A stretch of 64,000 bases of DNA from Gossypium raimondii (taxonomy: Eukaryota > Streptophyta > Magnoliopsida > Malvales > Malvaceae): NCBI RefSeq assembly GCF_025698545.1, contig NC_068569.1, positions 26,102,001 to 26,166,000 of the forward strand, written 5' to 3'. Shown piece after piece: positions 12,831 through 24,135 of the stretch (within the stretch, counting starts at the first letter, position 1; each line of letters begins with the position of its first letter). The position numbers were made by a program, and so were the translations under genes. A model generated the notes under the pieces. The model did no database searches and was not told where the DNA came from. It saw only the letters and a program-made list of their open reading frames with translations.

Positions 12831-15729
12831 GTGAATGTATTAATGCTGTTATTTACTATGATAGTGAGGTCCGTGACACTGAGAGCAGCGTTGTTTTTAT
12901 CGGAAAACACAACGCAACTGGTTTTTAACCAGAACATAGATTTGACAGAATTTTATAAAAGACTTAGGCCCAAAATCTTCAGAACAACGCCAATGAGAGT
13001 TTCGTATATTAAGTATCAATTTTGTACTTTGGTTGATCCCGTGACATATGACTCATTTGATACCAAAAGTGGTCGTAGCTTGAAGGCAATGGTGCAGACT
13101 TATCTCGCTAGTGGATCATCCTATCTTGAGTTATATGTACAATTTTCATCACCAAATAAAGTATTTGTGACTTCAACATCTACTGCTGTTCGAGAGAAAT
13201 ACATGACCTCTACCCAACACTCCGTTAGTGGGAGGTAGAACACGGGAGCGTCCGTGTTTGGTGGCAGTATGGAATACACAACTCCTGTACGACACTTGGT
13301 TAGTGGATGGGACATGCACCTCGATGGGTCGATGTTCGATGCTGGAAATACGTAGTGGGAAATGACATCAACTTCTAGTGGTTGGCAATCTACATCTGAT
13401 TGGAGACGTTAGGAAACGTCCACAAGAAGGGATGATGTACTCCCTATGACATTCACCAGCGAGGGGACCTCATACGTTACAGATGATAGTGGGTTGGATG
13501 ATGAGTCCGATGTGGATCCACCTCGAGGGCCCGACCCCGATAGTGTAGAAGTTGCATTATTTTCTGAATTGGAGCCTGTTCCAACCGAATCTAAAGATGG
13601 TGAAGAGGGTTCAGATGAAGAAAAAGAAGATCCGCGATTCACGGCGTACTCAATTCCAGCCCACATGCATAATGTCGATCTATCGGCAGATGATGCGTTG
13701 GAGTTTCCAGATCTACCATACAGAAGGTGTGACCCGTACAAGTTTGTCATTGGATTCGGGTGAATTGGAAGTTGGTAAGGAGTTTTCCAGTAAGGATAAT
13801 TTTCTTGGTGCATTGAAATAATATAGCATCATGAACGGGGTTAACTACCACGTGGTTAAATTAAAATTTAAGAAGTTCGAGGCCAAGTGTGCAGTGCAAG
13901 ACAGTACATGTTCATGAAAAATCATAGCTTCGGTTAGGAAAAATATATGCTTGTAGGAGATAAAAAAAGTACAAAGGTCTATATACTTGTGTTGCCGGTA
14001 CAGTATCACTATGTGTTTAGGGTTTTTAAATAATACTATTATTACTTAATGTTGCGTTATTTAACGTACTTCATTGACAGGTGTTCCCTAAGATCATCCT
14101 AAGATGAATTCAAACATGATAGCTAGATTAATACTACTGATAGTGAAGGTGGATCCTAGGACTTCTGTGTCGATCTTAATTGCCAATACTCGTAGTCAAT
14201 TGAGGTACACACCCTCTTACCGCAAGGCTTGGATAGCTAAGCAAATGGTGTTGGAAAAGATGCATAGTGGGTGGGACGCTTCATATAATAAGGTGTGGCT
14301 GTGGTGTCAGGTACTAGAGAGGTACGTCCCAAGTTGCATAACAGACATTGAAACGGGCCCTGTATATTACAACGACCGCTTGCTCCATGGATGCCAAGTG
14401 TTCAATCGTCTGTTCTGGAGCTTTAAGCAATGCTTGGATGTATTTGTGTACTGCAAACCATTTGTATAAATTGAAGGTATCTTTATGTATGGTAGATATA
14501 CCCATCAGCTATTGCTAGCTATGGCACAAGATGGCGGTGGAAGAATCTTTTCAATTGTGTTTGCAATAACACTGGGGTAGTTAGGTGATGACTGTGATTT
14601 TTTCTTTCTAGTTTAAGTAGGCATGTTTGCTACCAACCTGATATCTACGTTATATCTTATCGGGGCATTGGAATACTAGCTGCAATTGAGCGACAGGAAA
14701 ACCTATAGAATCGTACACACCATCGGTATTGTCTAAGAAACGTTACGTCTAACTACTACAGGCAATATCGGTCTACCACTGAACGATGACAAGTGACCAA
14801 TATGGGTATTTAATCTTTATTAATATGATTTCTTTTGTAATATTCAATTTATTCTGAATAGAAGAGTGATATGTAATTTTTGCTATCAACTTATATTGAC
14901 AAGGTACAAGATCAATAAGGACCATTTTCATGATATGTTGGCGATTTTGTGGTCAGTTAACGATCAAGGCGCAGACTACCTCTTTAACATACCTTTCGAT
15001 CAGTGGACACAAACATACGACGGTGGCCTATGATATGGTCATATGACCTCAAACTTGGCTAAATGCATAAATTCTATTCTAAAAAGAATGCGTTATTTGC
15101 TAATAACCTCGGTTGCACAGAAGACATATTTCTGTTTAGCGGTACTATTTCCAAAGAAAGCAGCGAGTTATAAAGGCCAAATACAGGGAGGCCATGTATG
15201 GTGCCAGAAGGTATTACAAGAAATTAACAAGGCGAAGGCGCGGGTCAACACCATGCACATAGTGTGTCACGATTGCGATAACTTATGGTTTCATGTGACG
15301 GAGTCTGACAGACCAAACCAAGGTATTATCGGCGGGCAATATCGTGTACATCTGAGAAATAAGACTTACGACTGTGGGACGTTTGACGCACTTCGTTATC
15401 TATGCGCTCATGCAATTGCAGATTGTCAGAATCTTTGTTTGGATCCTATGAGCTATGTCGATGAAGTGTACAAAATAGAATACATGTACAATATGTGGAG
15501 ACACGTATTCCCATTGGTCTCAGATGAACGTAAGTGGCCTTTCGTATCACTTGCTTCGTTTAAGTTATTATCGGATAGAGAATTACGTCGCAAACCAAAA
15601 TGTCGACCTTACTCGAGTAGAATACCTGATAATATGGATATCCGAAAAAGAACAAACTAGCAAAAGTTGTACGGATGGTGTAGGAACCCAGGTCATACAA
15701 CTCGAACATGTCCAAATCGAAATAGTTGA
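12831..15729 (+). pseudogene. MuDR-like transposase pseudogene
   Basis: This is the remnant of the transposase that would move the surrounding element. In order: an N-terminal segment (12831-13238) with a PB1-like look; an acidic linker (13446-13750); a MuDR N-terminal DNA-binding domain in another frame (about 13756-13930, LEVGKEFSSKDNFLGALK); a probable intron with acceptor near 14080; the MULE transposase domain (about 14104-14830, with AQDGGGRIFSI); and a SWIM zinc finger near 15360-15430 (CGTF...LCAHA). A zinc knuckle (WCRNPGHTTRTC) follows an in-frame TAG at 15658-15660, and its expected first Cys is Tyr. Stops at about 13236 and 14467 (TAA in place of a likely CAA) and frame shifts make it inactive. 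The order matches plant MULE transposases; the exon model is approximate. Confidence 0.9.
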
Positions 15730-15903
15730 TAATTGCTTAAATAAAACTATGTTGCATTATTTCTATTGCCTTATTCAAAAGAACTTCTATTTTATTAAAT
15801 AGGACAAAATATAAAAATAATTTACTATTAAAATATTCAAAACAACCTTTATTTTATTAAATGAAACAATATAAAAATAATTTATACAAATATATTAAAA
15901 AAA

Positions 15904-17849
15904 TTAATGTATGTGCCGGTCAGAATCAGGGCCACATGGAGGTGGTCGACGGTTACGTGCTGGATTCCTTCTTGGTTTAGCTTTTGGTGGGGGTTATGGT
16001 TGCTCCGGTGGGGGTTGATAGAATAAAGAATGAGGAGGTGGTTGCATCACCCACGGCAGAGGTGTTTGAATCCCATAAGACGATAGGGATTAATGAGATG
16101 ATCTCCCTGACGGTGCCTCGTGCGATCCCTCTTGCGACGATGGCCTATATATCATCGGTTGAGTCAGAATCATCAAGAAAAGAGATGCACTAGGCCATGC
16201 ATTCTAACCTGGTATAGGACTTGAAAAAGGAAACATATAAGGGTTAAGATACATATAAGGACTAGGATACGTATCTGGCATAATCTGAATGGGCTGTGGC
16301 TTGGGCGTCGTCGCTTGAGGCGTTGGTCCCGGTGATTGTGTGGGTACTGTTGATGGGCCCGTCCCATCATCCCTTCTCCTTGGATTTAAAGGGCCCCGTC
16401 GTTCCCTTTCAACACAGATTTACCGACGCCTCTACTCTTCCGAGAGTAAATATGGCTTGTCATGGATCCTAAATCGTGGCTTGTAATCCGGCGCATACAC
16501 TAACTCTGGAACAATGATCGGTTCACGAAAAGAATACCTGCAATGCGTATTCAATTTCCGTAAATCGATTTTATGCTCATTATCGAGCACCTCAGGTGTT
16601 ATGGGAATTGATTATCAAAATTTAAATTGCCGCAACACTCTATCCGTTTGGTGCATCTCGACAGTAGCATAGTTGACCAATGGGACCTTAACATGCTAGA
16701 ATTGCCGGATCCTCGTATGATGTCCATTGAAACTATATGAACGTGATAAAAATATTAGTTATATACATAATACCAAATACTAAATATGAAACGACTATGT
16801 TGCATATATATATTATTTAATGTTTACATGCACTTCTGACCGTTGGTCTAATGGAAGTCGTATATCTTCAAGAGCGGTAGGTATTTCAACATAATTCATC
16901 GAATGGTTCCACCTAATTAAATAAATTTTTAGCATAAAATTATATTTTAAATCTATGTAATAATTGTAAAATCTAATATAAATTTTACCTCGTTATAAGT
17001 GGGAATGTATATGGGTGGTTCACTCGAGGACGTAAAAATGGAAAGTGAAACCGAACCCATGATTGTAGTAGTGATAGGCAACCTCCGATTTTAGCTTTAT
17101 TTGGTTTCGTCGCCTCGCACATCTCTCGATACAATGTTGCCAACACGATAGACCCCCAACTAAGTTCGCCAGCTGCTCTAAAATCAATGAGTTTCAATAG
17201 CCACCTCAGATGTACGAGGTTTTGTGACAAGTCCGGCACTAGATAACTTCCAATGATCTCAAAGATATATGCACAAGCATATCATATTATTTCTACTTCA
17301 ATCGAATCATTCCTCAGCTTTGGGAATGTGTCTCATAACCAATTCATCTTGATCCGACCTCCGTAAATATTATCAAGAATCGCACCCAAAAGATCGTAGC
17401 ATATGGCTCCCCAATCAACAGATTGAGTGGACCCGGTGAGTACAGACCCATCCACTGGTAATCCCAATTGTAACTGCACATCCTCCAAAGTGATGGTACA
17501 CTCTTTGCATAGAAGATGGAATGTGTGCGTCTCGGGTCTCCACCTCTCTATGAACGCGCTGATGAGTTTTGGGTCCAACTTATACCCCCAACCTATATTG
17601 GCCATGTGCCAAAAGCTCGCTTCCTTCAAATAAATTTCTATCAATGATGATAGAGGACTAGACATATTATGAATATAACATTGTAACACTTGATCTACAG
17701 GCTGTTATAAAAAATTATAAAATAAAATTTAATTAAAATTACATAAATAAAAAATTAAATAATATTAAAAAATTGAAATTAACCCTTACCAATTTCATTT
17801 GTTCGACGGAAATATGTTTATGATCGAAACGAATTAATTCTCCAACCAT
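15904..17849 (-). pseudogene. Plant mobile domain (PMD/MAIN-like) pseudogene
   Basis: The gene encodes a plant-mobile-domain protein of the MAIN-like family; host members help silence transposons and maintain meristems. Exon 1 is 17849-17790 (20 codons, donor GTAAGG) and joins exon 2 at 17701. Exon 2 carries typical PMD motifs: FIERWRPETHTFHLLC, ITLEDVQLQLGLPVDGS, LVHLRWLLKLIDFRAAGELS and WVRFHFPFLRPRV. A further block near 16625-16700 reads VPLVNYATVEMHQTDRVLRQ, and a basic Pro/Arg-rich tail ends at TAA 15904-15906. Two in-frame TGA codons lie near 17333 and 17270, with further breaks downstream, so it is not functional. It lies wholly inside the MULE and converges on the transposase. The internal intron pattern below 16985 was not fully resolved. 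Confidence 0.88.
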
Positions 17850-18083
17850 TGCTAACACGATCAAATATTTTTGAAATTATAAAAAAATAATACTAATTTA
17901 GAAAAAAAATTAAAGGAAATAATTAATTAAAGAGAGCTTTGAGAAATTTAGGGAGAAATTTGAGAGCTTTTTTTAGAATTTTGGAAGAAATGTTTGTGTG
18001 AAAAAAATAGGAGGGGGTTTTTATATATATATTTTTACCGTTGGACCCCTCAACAATCAAAATTTTAAATGACCGTTGGGGGT

Positions 18084-18340
18084 AAAAAACACGGGCTAAA
18101 ACGCGTCCCTGAGGGAGTGATTTTGTCACGTCAGCAAAACGCGTTCACATCAGCGCGTTTTGTGCTGACATGGCAAAATCGCTCCCTCAGTGACGCGTTT
18201 TGCTGTTTGCTAGAGTTTCCTTTTAAAACGCTTCCACATGGACGCATTTTAGTGTTTTCAGCCAATTCCAGTAAATAATAAAAAAAGTGGTCCATTTCCA
18301 TAAATAATGTAGCAAATGGGCTTTTATTGGTAAAATGGTA
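18084..18340 (-). repeat. Right TIR of the MULE
   Basis: This is the inverted partner of 11566-11814. It contains the same GAGGGAGCGATTTTGCC core and its internal inverted copy. It ends ...GGTAAAATGGTA directly before the second CATATTTTC target duplication. Confidence 0.9.
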
Positions 18341-18480
18341 CATATTTTCAATTCCTGGACAGGACAAATTAAAATTCTCACTCTATGTCACCTTCCCATT
18401 GATGGGGGCAAGATTGCAGAACATGTTTTTCAACGTCTCTTTTCTTTATCGATTATATATAAATAATTGTATATAAGGTT
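18341..18480 (+). pseudogene. LRR receptor-like protein pseudogene, 3' tail
   Basis: After the Mutator insertion the pseudogene resumes. With one CATATTTTC copy removed, the tail continues from the anchor's RSWRCAYF into QFLD, and after a small frame change into DKLKFSLYVTFPLMGARLQ. This resembles the short cytoplasmic tails of RLPs (consensus of the type FLDxxxDxLYVT). It shows that the element landed inside the final coding sequence rather than beside it. Confidence 0.7.
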
Positions 18481-19392
18481 AACGGGCTTTCCTTTTGTCG
18501 ACAAGTGAATAGGGCTTATTTTTCAATATTATAGACAAATGGTTAAATGTCACTTGGGTCCTTCTATTACGTCAAATTTTAAGATTTAATCTTTATTTTA
18601 ATTTCTAACATAACTTTGTCTCTATATTTTTATAATGTTATTAATTAGTTTAAATAATCAATATCAGTAAATTTTCAATTAAAATGTTACTGATTAAATA
18701 TAATTTGAATACCCAAGGGTTTTAAAGGATCACACATGGTATTTCATTTTTTATATTATAAGACTATGGTCAAATTTCAGTTTTGGCCCTTATATTATAT
18801 TAAAACTTGAGGTTTAATCTATATATAAAATAATTTTGTCATAATTTGGTCTATAGCTTTTATAATAGTTAATATTAATGTTGACATCAATTTTTCTTGA
18901 GACTATTCCAATAAAAAATTTATTTTATCATGTTCGAACGGGTAATTTTAAAAATTTAAATCTGAAAACTTATTTTATTGTTACATGAGTACGAAGTGAA
19001 TTTTTAAAGTTAAAATATCCCGTGAATTTAATAAAAGAAATTTAATGATAGTAACAATTGAACTTAAATTTTAAATCCGAAAAGTAGGAGAACTAAATTC
19101 TAAATGCATGAAATGTATAAGAATTTAGAGCATATTTTTAATTTTCAAATTTTTATTCTATAATTTAACACAAATAAATAATAAATTTAATGTAAATATT
19201 AATAAAAATGGGTTTTACGAAATAAAAAATTTGGGCTTGTTTTGGGTCTCTTTTCTGAGTAAAAATGGGTGGAGGCTCAGCCCATATTATGAAATTTTAA
19301 AAAATCCCTAATTTCCTTTTCCTATTTTGTGAAATCAAAATTTCCTCCCCAAATCCCAAACTCTCCGAAGATTTTAATTCCAGAGAGGTCAC
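18481..19392. other. AT-rich spacer with degenerate repeat phrases
   Basis: AT-rich sequence without coding motifs. Phrases such as TTTAAGATTTAATCTTTATTT (18570s) and a relative near 18810 look like old MITE-type repeats, but I could not set their ends. The last 200 bases probably form the promoter and leader of the next gene. Confidence 0.5.
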
Positions 19393-19459
19393 GTGCTATC
19401 ACATCCGATTCATCAAACAAGAATCAAAGACAGTAAGAACGAAAGTCACGTGCCTAAAA

Positions 19460-22405
19460 ATGGCGGCCTCTTCGCCCGCCGTGACGAAAAGCATCAGCGA
19501 AACAACCACCACCGCTATCAAGTCGACAACGACGACGGCTACAGCTGCTGCTGCTGGGGTAACAGCGACGCCTCTTCCTCCTCCACCGTTTCAGCGTATG
19601 GATACTCCGCCTAAGACACAGCGAGGGCTTAATAAACCCAAATGTATTCAGTGTGGCAATGTTGCTCGCTCCAGGTAATCCAAATTCTCTTTTTCTATCT
19701 TCATATAATGCTTTAAAAAGAAGAATATGTTTAGTTAGGAGTTCTTTTTGGTGGCAATTGGGATTTAGGTTTATTTCAATTTGGAATTTAGTTCCCCCCC
19801 CCCCCCCCAAAAGAACAAATGATTCTAGGAAATATTATCAATTGAAACAGCAAGATCAAAATAGATAGTGCTGTACTGGTCTTGTGCCGTTTTTTTTTTT
19901 TGTTTTAGCTTACTTTATTTGTATTTTCCAAGTATTTTAATTTAAAACCTGTATTGACCTCCCTAAGCTAGATGCTTGTTACTTAGGTTGGTTGTCAGTT
20001 TTGTTATTTGGATTTTGTTTGGTTAAAAGTTGCAAGTAATAAACTATGTAATCTCCACAAATAACTTATAGTTGATACCTGTCTACCGAATTATTATGTA
20101 ATTAACTTATGAAGTTGACAGGATTACTTGAATTAGCTGTTTAATTATTATTACCATTTTATTTTGGAAGAGTGTACAACTATCCAATGACTGTTAAAAT
20201 TTACCCATCAAATCACTCTTGTTTCTCAAATTATTTCTGCAGGTGTCCGTATCGCTCGTGCAAGAGTTGTTGCTCGAAAGCCCAAAATCCATGCCATATT
20301 CATGGTATGGACATATTATCAATCAAGAAACTTGAAAAACTAGTTCATTTTTGTTATTGTCAAATCAGGTGTTTTTGGTAACGGGATGATGTCCGATTTT
20401 GTGATTACTTATCAAGAAGAAGTCAGAGTTTTAGGGTCTGTGGGTGGTGAATATAAAGTACAAATCATGTTGAAGATGGCTAGAAGGGATGTTATCTTGG
20501 AACACATTATAAAGACACGAGGATTCTTCTTGGTAGTCATATGCTATGTTATTGGACTTGAGTGTGAGTGTTGGATACGGGTATATGCCCTACACGGGTA
20601 TGTTCATTAAGTTTTTCTAAGTATTTAGAGGGTCTTTGAAGGGTCATATTCGCATACCTATGTCCAGAAATGTGTTGGGTGTAAGTGTTGGATATGAGTA
20701 CTTCTAGCAAATTAAAGAGTCAGAGCAACATAGGTCAGGTCATGTACCTTGAGTGACAAGATTAAACGTTTTAATTTTGTTGGAATGGCCATATCTCCTA
20801 TTCAAGGCTAGCAATATGATAAGCTTAGGTTTGTACTTTTTTCTAAAAGCATGGTCATATCGTTTCCCCCTTTTACTTGATATGAAGGGGGAAATTTTTG
20901 ACAACGTAATAAGTTGTCGTTGACTACAAAATGAAACTGCAAATATTTTTGAAGACTTGATAGTTGAGAGGATATATGTATTGTCAAGGAATGAAGCAAT
21001 GAGCATCATAAGTAACTAACTTTCTAATTTATATTGCAATTTCAGTTTTAAAATCAAATTCAGCTTTTCCAGAGAAGACACCGTCTTCAAGCACTCCGTC
21101 ATCAGACCAGAAGTCAACTCAGGCTTCTTCTCAAGCGTAAGTATAAGAAATCCACTAACAATATGCATGTAGTTTTCATATTTGATTTGGGCGTAGAAGT
21201 CTATGTTGTATCTAGCAATCCAAACTGAAAGAATGGGACAAAATCGGAGAAGCTTATTTCTCTACAAGCAATGTCACTTTCTATGTGAAACAGCCACTGT
21301 GAAGAATATAGTTGCCAAACTTTGTTAGGCATGTTTCTTACTTGTTTTTGGTTTCTTGTAAAGTTTTCAGGCCTCCATAGTGTTTTGTTTTTCACTTTTT
21401 GAGTTGCTGACTTCATTATTGTCTGCATGAGTTGTTCAGCGCTATCTTTCTGAGCTTTAAACTGATTTTTGAGTTTGTCATTTGACTTGTGGCTGACTCC
21501 TCGCATGTTGAATGTTGTTCAGGACTCCCTTAAGGATTCCCTCGTTTCGGCAACTTTCCAATGCTTTTGCACAGTTTGACAATCTGCAGGTCCGCACAAA
21601 GAAACACCTGACCAGAAAGGTACAGTACTGTTTACAGTGAACAGATATTCTTGTTCAAGCTTGATATATTACTTTATAAGCCTTAACCTGTGCACTATTT
21701 CAGGATGCTGTTGCCTTAAATGAATGGAGGTTTTCCAAGTTGAAGGAATTCAAGGACAGAAATATTGAAATTGAAAACGATGCTTTTGACCGGTACATGC
21801 AGAATATTAGTTTACTTGAGGAAGTCTTTTCTACAAAACCTGTGCAAGACGGGTCCGATGAGGATGAAGAGTCTAAGCCTAGCTCCACTTCACAGGAAGA
21901 CGAGGCCTTGGCAATGACTTCAGGTCTGAAGTTGGCGCTAAGATCGAATCCTGTGAGATCTGATAACACCAGAAAGAGGATACTGCAAATTGTTGATCAG
22001 GGAATAAAAAAGCTTCAGAAAAGTGAACCTAACAATGGAGCTACTGATCCAGATGATCAAAATAAACTCGATAATAGGTTGAAGAAGGCAAAACCCTTGT
22101 GGGTCGAGAGATCTTCAATGTTAAGTGATATCATGGACAAGTTGAACAAAGCTCGAAATGAAGAGGATATAAAATCTTGTCTAGAGATGAAAGCACAACT
22201 TTACAATCAAATCACAATGTCTACTCCAACAGAAATTAAAGATTCCGACACGTTGAACGAGCAGGACATAAAGAACAACAGAACTCCTGGAAAAGTAGCA
22301 AATTATCCAATGCCGAAATTGTTCGCATCAATGGAAATTGATCAAGAAACTCTCAACAAAGTTGATGCACATTTCTCTTCCCTGGAGCAGATTGAAGACT
22401 TATGA
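19460..22405 (+). CDS. Protein of unknown function with a Cys/His-rich N-terminus
   Basis: Five exons are read: 19460-19674, 20243-20304, 21046-21136, 21523-21619 and 21704-22405. All splice sites are GT-AG and the frame is kept, giving 388 residues. The N-terminus is Ala/Thr-rich. Exons 1 and 2 encode a likely zinc-binding cluster: CIQCGNVARSRCPYRSC, then CCSKAQNPCHIH. The spacing recalls the zinc-binding region of SHI/LRP1 proteins, but the rest of that family is not seen. The remainder is hydrophilic and charged, with an acidic Ser-rich patch (QDGSDEDEESKPSS) and Lys-rich, probably helical segments. No membrane segment is visible. I do not recognise the family; a nuclear or nucleic-acid-related role would be a guess. 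The start at 19460 is the first ATG that joins exon 2 in frame. Confidence 0.85.
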
Positions 22406-23190
22406 CTGTAAGCAGTATATTATTCTCACAACCACAGATTACTAGTCTTAGGTTAACCTGTTAAGTTATGCGATGGTTTGAATTTTCCACCCCTTTTAGA
22501 CTTAGTAACAGTGGCTTAAATTTAGCCGAGTTAGTTGATGCAGTCATTTTAGAAGGTAACCTTTAGCAGGTCTGGAGTTCTAATTTCAACATCTACAACC
22601 CTTTTCTTTATTTTTGAACTGCAGGCTGCGATTTCTTTTGTATAAAAATGCAGTGATGATTTGAATTTTCTGCCCTGTTTTAGGCTTAGTGATAGTGTAA
22701 ACTAGCTCGGTCGATTCATGTACCGGTCTAGAGTTTGAAGTTGCAGGCTGAAATTTCTACCCGAATTTAATAGGTTTTGAGTTTGAATTTCGATTTCTAT
22801 AATATTTTTTAGACTGCGGATTGTGATTCTTATGTATAAAAAGAAACAGTGGCTTAAATTTATTGTTGTAATTTAGGCTCTCTTCTCATTTGTGCTTAGT
22901 GGAGAAGTTAGTGTTGTTATACTGCAACTACTTTAGTGTAATCAATTTAAATGTAAGATATAATTTTATTTACTTTCATTTCTTTATTCTTCATTTTTAT
23001 GCTGTTTGGATTTTTATTGCTTGGTTTTTGGATATAATATAATAAAAATAATTAAGATATGATAAAAAAAGAAATACACGAATAAATATTTTAGAATTTG
23101 TATAATATGAATTATTAATGTTTTTATTATTATTATAGAAAATAGAAAATACATGCCTAAAAACTAGGAATGTATGGGGATAGAGGCCTC
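22406..23190. other. 3' flank with decayed repeated phrase
   Basis: No gene was seen. The phrase GATGGTTTGAATTTTCCACCCC-like occurs near 22470 and, changed, near 22655. The phrases GTGGCTTAAATTTA and TTTAGGCTTAGT also recur between 22480 and 22870, suggesting two or three decayed copies of a unit of about 190 bp. Confidence 0.5.
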
Positions 23191-24135
23191 CTCATGCAAT
23201 GAATTATTAACATCAATCTCGTAATATATTGTTGTGGATCTGTGAGAGAAGAACTAATTGATTTAACTTTTCTATTGCTGCCTTGGCCAAACATTCAGCT
23301 ACCTTGTTATTCTTTCTCAAAACATATCTAAACTTCACTCTTCACTTTCCAATCCTTAGTGCACCATTCGTGTATTAATTGGACTTTTGCAATGTTACTA
23401 ATTGATGCGAAACCATTTCCAATAGTGTCTGTTAACATTGAATTACCACAATTAACCTCGACCAAGCCAACTTCAAGCCTTCAACAACCGATCGTGTCTC
23501 AATCTAAAATACATCTGACACCCTTGTTATCATAGCAATACTCGTTAACCAATTCCCATTTGAATCTCTCACAGCTCCTCCTATTGCTGCTTTTGTATTG
23601 CTCACTGATACCGATCCATCGACATTAATCTTGATCCAGCCTGAATCAAGACGCTATCACCCTTGTTCCGTTTTAGAAAAATAGGCCAACTGTTCCATAT
23701 TATCACTAAAACCAAAAGACTTTGCCCAAGCAAGAATTGAGGCAACAAATTCTTGGCTACTTCTACTAGCATTATTGAAAATGAATTCAATACAATTTTT
23801 CCAAAGAAATTAGGCCACAATTGAGAAAAAAAGTAGGCCATTCGCCCCGTCAAAACTTAGGTTCCCTTCATTCATGATATTCCAGTGTACCCAACACCCA
23901 ACATGTAAATTAAAGAAAACATTCCAACTGGTCATAGGTATTAACGACTTCCACATTGATTGGCACGAAATCACAATCTCTCACAACATGAATTGCTGAT
24001 TCCACTGCCTTTCCACATTGTTCACAAAAAGGGAAAAAAGTCATACCTCTCCATGTGCGCTCCTCATTTGTCAACAGTTTATTTCAAACAAGCAGCCACA
24101 AAAAGGCCTGTACTCTTTTGGGGAGTTTTCTTCAC
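23191..24135 (-). mobile_element. LINE retrotransposon 3' remnant (zf-RVT and RNase H-like)
   Basis: Read on the minus strand, a zinc-binding reverse-transcriptase-associated motif comes first (PFCEQCGKAVES...HVVRDC, about 23950-24135). It is followed by an RNase H-like region starting WIKINVDGSVS (about 23650) and ending RKNNKVAECLAKAAIEKLN (about 23260). This order is that of the 3' end of plant non-LTR retroelements. Several stops and frame shifts interrupt it. Its 5' side abuts a copia fragment near 24135. No poly-A tail was recognised. Confidence 0.78.

Larger units (their letters stand above)
11566..18340. mobile_element. Mutator-like element (MULE) with long TIRs and a PMD gene
   Basis: The 6,775-bp element is bounded by a perfect 9-bp target duplication, CATATTTTC (11557-11565 and 18341-18349), the length typical of Mutator elements. 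Terminal inverted repeats of about 250 bp are seen at 11566-11814 and 18084-18340, starting GACAATTTTAC / TACCATTTTAC. Between them lie a tandem array, a MuDR-like transposase on + and a plant-mobile-domain gene on -, convergently oriented. Both genes are broken, so the copy is not autonomous. It is inserted in the tail-coding end of the LRR-RLP pseudogene. Confidence 0.92.

Noticed and set aside
13409..13813. Minus-strand open frame of 134 codons
   Set aside because: It is the antisense of the acidic linker of the MULE transposase and has no motif of its own.
19794..19808. Run of about 15 C
   Set aside because: It is a simple homopolymer in intron 1, prone to sequencing error, and has no evident role.
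19393..19868. Other frames over the first exon of the 19.4-kb gene
   Set aside because: They do not join the downstream exons in frame. Their openness comes from the GC-richer, repeat-like Ala/Thr coding.
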